Source: Acetobacteraceae bacterium
GTDB lineage: Bacteria > Pseudomonadota > Alphaproteobacteria > Acetobacterales > Acetobacteraceae
Length of the DNA: 5,712 bases
Direction of reading: 5' to 3'
Assembly: GCA_030039695.1 (NCBI GenBank)
Contig: JASHVB010000654.1
Location: forward strand, 1-5,712
Part shown: positions 1 to 5,323 of the stretch, in pieces
Layout: the number at the start of each line of letters is the position of its first letter
Position numbering within the stretch: the stretch's first letter is position 1
The notes under the pieces: generated by a model
Databases searched by the model: none
Told to the model about the DNA's origin: nothing
Seen by the model: only the letters and a program-made list of their open reading frames with translations
Position numbers and translations under genes: made by a program

Positions 1-154
1 CTCTATCGATGCCAAGGCTGCCGAACTCGTTGATCAGAAGCGCCAGCCGACGACCGCCGCTGCGCTCGAGCATGTGCCGGATCAGGCTGGTCTTGCCGGC
101 ACCAAGAAAGCCCGTAACGACGGTGGCAGAAATCTTCGGGGTCGCTTGAGCCAT
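1..154 (-). CDS. cobW: CobW-type GTPase (cobalamin biosynthesis / metal chaperone), 5' end only
   Basis: This is the N-terminal 51 codons of a COG0523/CobW-family P-loop GTPase that runs out of the window on the left. Residues 15-22 read GFLGAGKT, the family's Walker A motif, preceded by the strand ISATVVT. Residues 41-45 read INEFG followed by SLGID, the NEFG segment that follows the first helix in CobW proteins. The ATG at 154 is chosen because a GAGGAG Shine-Dalgarno lies 8 bases upstream (163-168) and the Walker A motif falls at the usual distance from the N terminus. CobW is linked to cobalt insertion in aerobic B12 synthesis; relatives in the same COG are zinc chaperones. The cobalamin riboswitch in its leader favours the CobW assignment. 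The zinc/cobalt-binding CxCC motif and the C-terminal domain lie outside the window, so function rests on the N terminus and context. Confidence 0.88.
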   Translation of the reverse strand, partial: MAQATPKISATVVTGFLGAGKTSLIRHMLERSGGRRLALLINEFGSLGIDR

Positions 155-162
155 GGATGCAT

Positions 163-184
163 CTCCTCGGGATATCGCGTCCCG
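163..184 (-). promoter_or_regulatory. cobW ribosome binding site with adjoining small hairpin
   Basis: On the minus strand GAGGAG (168-163) lies 8 bases before the cobW ATG. Directly upstream, CGGGA (184-180) can pair with TCCCG (172-168) across a 7-base loop, and the last G of the stem is the first G of the Shine-Dalgarno. This is the right place for the expression platform of a riboswitch acting on translation. The pairing is seen in the sequence; its role is inferred. Confidence 0.45.
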
Positions 185-204
185 CTTGGTGTTGCTCATG
201 TCGC

Positions 205-330
205 AGTGGAAGGTCTGACTCCCGGTCGCTGCGCCAATGGACGCAACGGCCGGTTACAGTGGCGCGACCGTGCCGGATTTACACCGGCTTCCCCGCAGCG
301 CGACGGTTTCCAGAGGTCACGATTGGTCGT
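205..330 (-). ncRNA. Cobalamin (AdoCbl-type) riboswitch in the cobW leader
   Basis: Read on the minus strand, the conserved core runs in order: GGGGAAGCCGGTG (about 294-282), AAATCCGGC, ACGGTCGCGCCACTGTAA (272-255), CCGG, and finally CCGGGAGTCAGACCT (224-210). This matches the cobalamin riboswitch pattern GGGAA-nCCGGTG-AATCCGG-CnGnCnCGC-ACTGTnA followed by a B12-box-like GAGTCAGACC. The 3' box is the shortened form rather than the classical GAGCCAGGAGACCTGCC. Possible closing pairs are GTCGCGCTGC with GCAGCGAC around the core, and TGGAA with TTCCA at the outer edge. The outer limits are approximate. It ends about 50 bases before the cobW start, so cobalamin binding probably represses cobW. 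A TTGACA (339-334) sits upstream but has no convincing -10 at the right spacing. Confidence 0.85.
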
Positions 331-345
331 GCCTGTCAACACCAG

Positions 346-772
346 TCGCGATCTAAGCGTAGTGGCGTTTCGCCGAAGGAAGAGGCAGAGGCGGCTGGTA
401 AGCGGCCATGCCATACGAACGTCAACAAATGGCTGAACTGTCCATCTGTTCCAGCGCATCTGTTGTTCCTTGATCATCCGGGCAGCACGGCCAACCATTC
501 CGACCGCCTTCGTTGAGAGAGCGGTCAACGAAATCGTGTCGCATGCATCCGCGCCAACTCTGGCTGCGGTGCGCCGCGAAACTCACGCAGCGTCTCAGGC
601 TAAGCGCCGCGGGTAAAGCTGTATCTCGACCTCCGTGCAGTCAGTCGCATCGCAGTAGCGAATTCAAAGTTGGTGATTGCCGTTGGTGATGGCGGACACG
701 CACTTCTTCGGGACGGTAGGCTTGGGATTCTACTTGCTATCGGCGACGGGACAGATTCGAGCGCGTCCCGCG
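346..772. other. Intergenic stretch with no recognised gene
   Basis: Nothing coding is recognised on either strand between the cobW leader and the transposase remnant. The open frames here are short, overlap one another or the riboswitch, and carry no motif I know. The cobW promoter should lie near the left edge, but no clear -35/-10 pair is visible. A minor GGCG-TTT-CGCC hairpin is at 364-374. The right part, from about 670, may be IS-derived flank, but I found no terminal inverted repeat. Confidence 0.4.
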
Positions 773-1238
773 ATGTTCCTCCGCGTCGCTCGCGCCGCTG
801 GCGGCCAGGGTGTCAAGCACGAGTATGTGCGGGTCGTCGAAGCTGTTTGGCAGAACGGTAAGATCCGCCATCGCACCATTCTCAATCTCGGTCGTCAGTT
901 GAGCGCTGCTTCGCCAATCTCAAGGACGTCATCGACATGCGAGTCGTGTATCATCAAACCCGGCACCGGGTGCAGGCGCATATTTTCGTCGCGGCCCTAC
1001 CCCATCTGTTACATCGCGCCATCGAAAATCACCTGCAGAAAGCCGGCATCGATCTCTCCGCAACCGCCGCGCTGACCACTCTCAAATCCCTCAGTGTCGT
1101 CGACATCGATCTTGGCAATAAACCACCAAGCGTTCCGTCACTCGTGGCTCACAGCGCGCCGCAACCGTACTTCGCGCCCTCGGCATCGAGCACCTCGAGC
1201 CGCCAACCCCGCCAATCCCGGGCCAGACCATCGTGTAG
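773..1238 (+). pseudogene. IS1634-type transposase remnant with internal deletion and frameshift
   Basis: Three fused pieces of one transposase can be read. The first (773-900) begins MFLRVARA and continues EYVRVVEA, GKIRHRTILNLGR, the N terminus of IS1634-family enzymes. At about 900 the reading frame shifts and the sequence jumps to the C-terminal region: ERCFANLKDVIDMR, YHQTRHRVQAHIFVAAL, LLHRAIE, AGIDLS, VVDIDLG (901-1122). In the run around 1119-1125 a second shift leads to TTKRSVTRGSQRAA, LRALGI and EPPTPP, ending at TAG 1236-1238. The middle of the protein, carrying most of the DDE catalytic core, is missing, so no active transposase can be made. Full-length members are several hundred residues, whereas about 155 codons remain. 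The family name comes from memory of the N- and C-terminal motifs. No target duplication or terminal inverted repeat was found. Confidence 0.8.
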
Positions 1239-1316
1239 CCCCGTAGTGACAAACCGCGATGCTACCGCTAACGAAATCAATAGCTTTCGGGTCGCAGAGG
1301 GAAACATGGGCTAGGG

Positions 1317-1580
1317 TTAGCTCGTTCGCTGGCGGACCGGCGGAATGGAGGGTACTACCGGGAGCTCCTCGAGATCCTGAGGTTTTAGCCGAAATACCTC
1401 GGGATACCGGTCAGGACTCGTGTTTTCCGCTGGTTCTGTCGAACGCCAAGTATAAAAGCACGTGTCACAGCCGTATACGGTCCAAACGCCTGAGATCGGT
1501 GAATTACTGCGAACCTTCGTCGTCGCAGATCGGCATCGTGGGCAAATGGGGAGGGGCAGCGAATTCATGGTGCTACTCAT
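1317..1580 (-). CDS. vdcD: Non-oxidative hydroxyarylic acid decarboxylase subunit D (VdcD/BsdD-like)
   Basis: A small protein of 87 residues matching the D subunit of VdcBCD/BsdBCD decarboxylases, which are usually about 75-80 residues. It carries two Cys pairs, CPRC (13-16) and CDTC (38-41), forming a zinc-ribbon-like pattern. Between and after them are the family motifs SPISGVWTVY, FYTWRSTEP and RYPEVFRL, and a proline-rich end VPSIPP. The exact role of this subunit is not settled, though it is needed for or accompanies full decarboxylase activity in known clusters. The start at 1580 overlaps the vdcC stop as ATGA, which suggests translational coupling. An alternative ATG at 1568 would give 83 residues and sits further from the same AGGAG. 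An in-frame ATG at 1622 lies well inside vdcC and was not chosen. It is the last gene of the operon; no clear terminator follows. Confidence 0.87.
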   Translation of the reverse strand: MSSTMNSLPLPICPRCRSATTKVRSNSPISGVWTVYGCDTCFYTWRSTEPAENTSPDRYPEVFRLKPQDLEELPVVPSIPPVRQRTS

Positions 1581-3004
1581 CTCCTGAGAGCCTTGATCAG
1601 CGGCAGCAATTTGTCGCGCCACGCGTCGGTCTGTTCGGGCGTATCCAGGACTTTACCGTAGTCACCGCGTCTGTCCGGTGCCTTCGGCGTGGTGGCGTCG
1701 ATAATCATCTTGTGAGCCATGCCACTGGGATCACCGGCGGGATCGAGCAGATTCTCCGCAAGATTGGGGATGATCACCACGTCGCCCGCTGGATTGGCCC
1801 GCACGGATATCGCCCACATGACCTGATTGAGGTTGAACGGGTCGACGTCCTCGTCAACGACAATCACGAACTTGGCATAGCCTAGCCCATGCGGCGTCGT
1901 GAGCACACCCATGCCGACAGACTTGGCAAAGCCACCATAGCGCACTCGCGTCGATACGATCACCACCAGGCCGTGGGTATAGAGCGCGTTGACGGCCACT
2001 ACCTCGGGAAACATCTGGTTTAGCTGGACGAAGATCGGAGCGCTGGTGGTCATCGCCTGAAGGAAATCGAGTTCTGCCCAAGGCCTGCCGACATAGACGG
2101 ACTCGAAGATCGGATTCTTGCGATGTGAGACCCGGTCGATTTCGATAACCGGATATCTGTGACCACCGGAATAGTAGCCCGGAAACTCGCCGAAGGGGCC
2201 CTCCATTTCGCGTTGCCCTGCGAGAATGCGGCCTTCCAGCACATACTCGGAGCCCCATGGAATGTCGAGTCCCTTGTCGGTCTTGACGACCTTGTAAGGG
2301 GCGCCCTGCATCACCGCGGCCATCTTGTATTCCAACTGCGTGTACAGTAGGGGCGTCGCCGCCATCAGCAGAATGATGGGCTCGTTGCTGATCGAGATCG
2401 CAACAGGCAGGTCTTCGCCGCATGCCTCGGCATGGGACAAATGGATGGCGATGTCGTGTTGCGGCACGGGTTGAATCCCAATCCGGTTCGGCCCCTTCAC
2501 CATCAGACGGTAGACCCCGACATTTTCGACGTCGTCATTGTCCCAATCGTCCGGGTCTCGTGAGACAACGCAGGCCTTGTCGATGTAATACCCGCCATCA
2601 CCGCGATTCAGCCGGAACAACGGCAGCAGGTCGAACAGATTGATATCCCTGTCTACCGTGACCTCTTGCCAGGGGGCTGCGGGGACGCGCTCGAGCTTGC
2701 CAGGATACAGCTTGAAGCGCCGCACGAATTCAAAGAACTGATCGCGCAGCGATGTCTCCTTGTCCAGGCCAAGCGCCAAAGCATGGTTGGGCCACGAACC
2801 ATGGACATTCATCACCACCTGTGCCTCGGTGCAGCCGGCAATCTTGTCGAACAGAATGGCCGGAACCCCATCGCCGATTTGCGCTAGAGCGCAGGCGGCG
2901 GCGGCGAGGTCGGGCTCGAACCTGACCTCATCCTTGATGCGCAAAAGCTGGCCCTGCTGCTCAAGCACTGTCAGGAACTCGCGTAGATCCTGGTAACATC
3001 TCAT
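1577..3004 (-). CDS. vdcC: UbiD-family prFMN-dependent hydroxyarylic acid decarboxylase, C subunit (VdcC/BsdC-like)
   Basis: This is the catalytic decarboxylase, 475 residues, close to the 473 of Bacillus BsdC. UbiD enzymes use prenylated FMN with Mn2+ and K+ to decarboxylate aromatic acids non-oxidatively in the cytoplasm. The family E-R-E triad is visible as Arg166 in NVGVYR and Glu268 and Glu273 in EGPFGE, followed by GYY. Likely metal/prFMN ligands are Asn161, His183 and Glu225, by analogy with fungal Fdc1 (N168, H191, E233). Other family blocks are LREFL near the N terminus, VLEGRI (255-260), GRPWAE (306-311) and GVLTTPHGLGYAKFVIVVDEDVD spread over 366-388. The frame stays open upstream to 3223, but that part overlaps the neighbouring gene and looks non-coding, so the ATG at 3004, with AGGA just upstream, is preferred. 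The company of a D subunit points to a VdcC/BsdC-type enzyme rather than ubiquinone-pathway UbiD. Vanillate, 4-hydroxybenzoate or a related phenolic acid is the likely substrate. Confidence 0.92.
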   Translation of the reverse strand: MRCYQDLREFLTVLEQQGQLLRIKDEVRFEPDLAAAACALAQIGDGVPAILFDKIAGCTEAQVVMNVHGSWPNHALALGLDKETSLRDQFFEFVRRFKLYPGKLERVPAAPWQEVTVDRDINLFDLLPLFRLNRGDGGYYIDKACVVSRDPDDWDNDDVENVGVYRLMVKGPNRIGIQPVPQHDIAIHLSHAEACGEDLPVAISISNEPIILLMAATPLLYTQLEYKMAAVMQGAPYKVVKTDKGLDIPWGSEYVLEGRILAGQREMEGPFGEFPGYYSGGHRYPVIEIDRVSHRKNPIFESVYVGRPWAELDFLQAMTTSAPIFVQLNQMFPEVVAVNALYTHGLVVIVSTRVRYGGFAKSVGMGVLTTPHGLGYAKFVIVVDEDVDPFNLNQVMWAISVRANPAGDVVIIPNLAENLLDPAGDPSGMAHKMIIDATTPKAPDRRGDYGKVLDTPEQTDAWRDKLLPLIKALRR

Positions 3005-3050
3005 CGGTTCGTCCTGCCGCTGGAATTTTTCACTACACCCCCGACCGCGC

Positions 3051-3551
3051 TCACGTCGCGTTCCGCAGTTCCTCGACCTGTTTGTTCCAGCGCTGTAGCA
3101 CCCGCTGCGGCTCATGCAGCACAAAGGTGACGCCGCCGCTGACGGTAGCGTAGGGTGCCTTATGCATGCGCACCTCGACCAGCTCCGCTTCGAAGCCGGC
3201 AAGCATGACGTCGGGTGAGGCATCGGCGAGCCGGCGACACTTCATGCGCAGTTCACACATCCCGCCATCAAGCGAGAGTGTCACGGTAATCCTGCTATCG
3301 CGCATCAGATTGGCGGCGGTGACGGACTGGGCAAAAACCAGAAAGCGAATTCCTCCCGATGGCATCGCCAGCATGTCTCCCGCGCTTAGGAGCGATGCAT
3401 GCGGCCAGCCCTCGGCATCGACTGTCGAAATACGCAAGGCCTGTGTTTTGGCAAGCAGGTTTGTCCCGTCGAGATATTCCGCGACCTGTGGAGGTAGTGT
3501 TGTCATGGCCGCCCTGTCAGGTGGGGTATAGGCGTGGTCGGCATCGCTCAT
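3051..3551 (-). CDS. Pyridoxamine 5'-phosphate oxidase-like FMN-binding split-barrel protein
   Basis: A 166-residue protein with the look of a PNPOx-like split barrel: ALRISTVDAEGWPHASLLS (39-57) forms the first strands, GGIRFLVFAQS (66-76) and NLMRDSRITVTLSLDGG (81-97) the next. Members bind FMN or F420 and have varied roles; true PdxH motifs are absent, so no pyridoxal synthesis is claimed. The start is well supported: GGAGG lies 5 bases before the ATG at 3551. It sits inside the decarboxylase operon, 57 bases after vdcB and 46 bases before vdcC, on the same strand, where well-known clusters have B, C and D adjacent. The context suggests a flavin-related helper, for example supply of reduced FMN to the prenyltransferase or handling of prFMN or the substrate, but nothing in the sequence proves this. 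The first 28 residues, ahead of the barrel, are not recognised. Confidence 0.75.
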   Translation of the reverse strand: MSDADHAYTPPDRAAMTTLPPQVAEYLDGTNLLAKTQALRISTVDAEGWPHASLLSAGDMLAMPSGGIRFLVFAQSVTAANLMRDSRITVTLSLDGGMCELRMKCRRLADASPDVMLAGFEAELVEVRMHKAPYATVSGGVTFVLHEPQRVLQRWNKQVEELRNAT

Positions 3552-3590
3552 GATATCCTCCGGTTCTGCAACTCTGGATAGTCGCGGCCT

Positions 3591-3613
3591 GCTAGCGAAC
3601 GCTAATTGCTAGC
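3591..3613 (-). repeat. GCTAGC repeat / small hairpin between vdcB and the split-barrel gene
   Basis: The self-complementary hexamer GCTAGC occurs twice, at 3591-3596 and 3608-3613, separated by 11 bases that also contain TTAGCG and so can pair with either copy. Several alternative stems are possible (for instance TAGC-GTTC-GCTA on the minus strand). It covers the vdcB stop codon. There is no following T tract, so it is not a typical terminator; it could be a messenger processing or stability element, or chance. Confidence 0.35.
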
Positions 3614-4190
3614 GTCGCCCATTGTCCTGCCCGGTCCATCGCTGAACCAAACCCGCATCCAGACCAAACAGATCCAACACGCGGCCCACGGTATGGTCTA
3701 CTATATCGGCCACGGTGGTCGGGTGCGTGTAGAAGGCCGGGACGGGTGGAAAAATGATCGCGCCATTTTCGGTTGCTGCCGCCATGCTTCGAATGTGACC
3801 GGCATGCAGCGGCGTTTCGCGGAACAGCAGCACGAGCCGGCGCCGCTCCTTGAGACAAACATCTGCGGCCCTGGTCAAAAGGCCATCGGTGGTGCAATGG
3901 GCGATCTCGGCCAAGCTATGCACCGAGCAGGGTGCGACAACCATCCCGATGGTGGGAAAGCTGCCCGAAGCGATTGCGGCACCGATATCGGCGTCGGGAT
4001 AGGTGTGGTCCGCCATGCTACGCAGATCGTGAAGGCTCATCCCGGTCTCGTAAGCCAGAGTACGTTCCCCGGCCTTGGTGACGACCAGATGGGTCTCGAG
4101 CTCGAGCACACGCGCCACCTGCAATAACCTGACGCCGTATACAATGCCAGTTGCGCCACTGATTCCAATTATGAATCTTGGACGCTGCAT
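3609..4190 (-). CDS. vdcB: UbiX-family flavin prenyltransferase (VdcB/BsdB/Pad1-like)
   Basis: The enzyme joins a dimethylallyl group to reduced FMN, giving the prFMN cofactor used by UbiD-family decarboxylases. The 193-residue product has the N-terminal flavin motif GISGATG (9-15), where Thr14 replaces the Ser of Pseudomonas UbiX, as in Pad1-type proteins. It also has ETHLVVTK (32-39), Glu48 in the YETG block, APCS (86-89), LLTRAADVCLKE (104-115), RETPLH (124-129), PPVPAFY (148-154) and IVDHTVGRVLD (163-173). Lys114, Arg124, Tyr154 and Arg170 keep the spacing of the Pseudomonas UbiX residues K129, R139, Y169 and R185. Phe123 stands where most relatives have Pro before RE. The ATG at 4190 puts the first strand (RFIIG) at the N terminus as in relatives; an in-frame start at 4268 would add 26 unrelated residues. 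The Shine-Dalgarno is weak (GAGG about 13 bases away). It is the first gene of the operon, ahead of its partner vdcC. Confidence 0.92.
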   Translation of the reverse strand: MQRPRFIIGISGATGIVYGVRLLQVARVLELETHLVVTKAGERTLAYETGMSLHDLRSMADHTYPDADIGAAIASGSFPTIGMVVAPCSVHSLAEIAHCTTDGLLTRAADVCLKERRRLVLLFRETPLHAGHIRSMAAATENGAIIFPPVPAFYTHPTTVADIVDHTVGRVLDLFGLDAGLVQRWTGQDNGRR

Positions 4191-4269
4191 GGCTGCACAA
4201 CTGCCTCTGTAACGCTTGGCGACTAGCGCCTCGCATAGGAGACCAAACGGGGGAAATTCTGGCGCCAAA

Positions 4270-4292
4270 CCGCAACATATTTCTCGTTGCGG
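4270..4292. promoter_or_regulatory. Candidate operator: perfect inverted repeat CCGCAAC-N9-GTTGCGG
   Basis: CCGCAAC (4270-4276) and GTTGCGG (4286-4292) are perfect inverted copies with a 9-base AT-richer centre; centre-to-centre spacing is 16 bases. The repeat overlaps the -10 hexamer and part of the spacer of the proposed vdc promoter, the position expected for a dimeric repressor. A second, smaller palindrome, GGTTG-G-CAACC (4294-4304), covers the -35 side and repeats the GTTG/CAAC core. No regulator gene is visible in the window to match it. The repeat is seen directly; its function is inferred. Confidence 0.55.
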
Positions 4293-4302
4293 AGGTTGGC
4301 AA
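4274..4302 (-). promoter_or_regulatory. Candidate sigma70-type promoter of the vdc operon
   Basis: On the minus strand TTGCCA (4302-4297) and TATGTT (4279-4274) are separated by exactly 17 bases and resemble the -35 and -10 consensus (TTGACA / TATAAT). Transcription would start near 4267, leaving a leader of about 77 bases before the vdcB ATG. It is the best promoter-like pair seen upstream of the operon. Confidence 0.5.
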
Positions 4303-4304
4303 CC

Positions 4305-4637
4305 TGGTGCTGATGGGCACGACGTCCGCCCATTTGGGTGTTGCCGACCGTCTGCAGCGGGTCACCGTGCGGTTCGGCACAACCGCATGCCGGCGTCTGC
4401 CGCAGCGTGCTTGCCATTCACGCTGCTGCCTCAGACGGGGCGCGCGGGATGCGGCGGCAGGCGGATTCTCCCGGACACCGGAACCGGACCCGGCCGCCTC
4501 CCGAATTACATCGAACTTAAGCCTGAGATGAAGATTGCAGCGAATGACGATAGGCGAATTGCGACGACGGGCTGATCACCCCCAGGTTCTTCCCGGTCCC
4601 CAATTAGCGTCAGCGCGACACCGGTGCCGCGGCGCTC
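4305..4637. other. Unassigned stretch upstream of the vdc promoter
   Basis: No gene is recognised on either strand. Several overlapping frames are open for 60-120 codons, but none shows a known motif, a good Shine-Dalgarno or a plausible protein composition. In many relatives a regulator sits upstream of such operons; none can be read here. The right end may contain further decayed sequence of the helix-turn-helix remnant: the frame of that remnant is closed by TAG at 4605-4607. Confidence 0.35.
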
Positions 4638-5267
4638 ATGGCCGATACCCCGTCGGCGCGGGACGCCTGGATGATCCACTTCCTCCACGCCGTGTCCGCC
4701 GAGGCAGCGGGCGCGCGTCAGATCTTACTCGAGCTCGAGAGCGCGTGATTCGCGGCGCGCGCCTCTGTCGCCGGCCGGCGGCGCCATTCGCCCGCAACCG
4801 CCGTGGTCGATCTCCTCGCCGCGGTGCCGTTGGTCTGCGCCACCACGCTTGCCAGGGGACTGGGCCTCGCGGTCAAGAATGCAATCGGCCTGCTCGACAG
4901 CCTCCTCACCGCCGGGGTCGCGGTTGAGGTCACGCACCGCGCGAAGTGTCGACTGTTCGGGCTGGCAGGCCTGGCACGGCTCGCCGCTGTCGTGCGGCAG
5001 CCCGAGAGGCCGGAGCTGGGGCGCGGGCGTGGCCAGCCGCCGCTCATCATCGCGCCGACCGCGTTGCCGGCTCCAGCGCTGCCCCCGCTCGCCCGGATCG
5101 AGCGGCAGCGCTTCGACTACGGCGAACTGGAGGCCGCGATCGCCCACGCCGACCAGGTGACGCGGCAGACCAGGCGCGCGCTCGACGCACTGGTCCGCGG
5201 CAATTGGGCCGCAGCCGGGCAGGAGATGGCCGACCGGACTCGTGATACCCATAAGCCGGCCCAGTGA
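4638..5267 (+). pseudogene. Helix-turn-helix protein remnant (DUF1612/HTH_13- or Fic-C-terminus-like) with in-frame stop
   Basis: One continuous frame runs from ATG 4638 to TGA 5265-5267 but is broken by TGA at 4746-4748. Before the stop it reads SARDAWMIHFLHAVSAEAAG, a helix resembling the linker before the C-terminal winged helix of Fic-like and DUF1612-like proteins. After the stop it reads VVDLLAAVPLV, TTLARGLGLAVKNAIGLLD (the helix-turn-helix), VEVTHRAKCRLFGLAGL (the wing), a GRGRGQPP basic linker, and a helical tail FDYGELEAAIAHADQV. The sense across the stop and the lack of an upstream domain suggest a 5'-truncated, interrupted gene. Alternatively a shorter protein of 154 residues could start at GTG 4803, but no good Shine-Dalgarno is seen. 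It looks visibly more GC-rich than the vdc operon. Family assignment is by recalled motif resemblance only. Confidence 0.5.
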
Positions 5268-5323
5268 CCGCGAAGCTGTGCGATATGGCCATCCTTAGCG
5301 GATAGTCCGTCCACCCCACTCGC

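Noticed and set aside
311..339. TTGACA at 339-334 as the cobW promoter -35
   Set aside because: No -10-like hexamer is found 16-18 bases downstream, where the sequence already enters the riboswitch.
157..528. Open frames on both strands over the cobW leader
   Set aside because: They lie across the riboswitch, overlap one another and show no protein motif.
1305..1322. GCTA-ACCC-TAGC pairing at the vdcD stop as operon terminator
   Set aside because: A four-pair stem without a T run on either strand is too weak to call.
3005..3223. In-frame N-terminal extension of vdcC
   Set aside because: It overlaps the split-barrel gene, has no UbiD-family similarity, and the product from 3004 already has the normal family length.
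4178..4575. Overlapping plus-strand open frames upstream of vdcB, and minus-strand frames at 4018-4417
   Set aside because: Low-complexity, Arg/Pro/Ala-rich shadows of GC-rich DNA; no recognisable domain or ribosome site, and they cover the probable promoter.
4746..4748. Selenocysteine or programmed readthrough at the in-frame TGA
   Set aside because: There is no selenoprotein family match or visible hairpin element; loss of the upstream domain makes simple gene decay more likely.
5291..5303. ATCC-TTAGC-GGAT hairpin as a terminator for the SDR gene
   Set aside because: The stem is only four pairs and no T tract follows.
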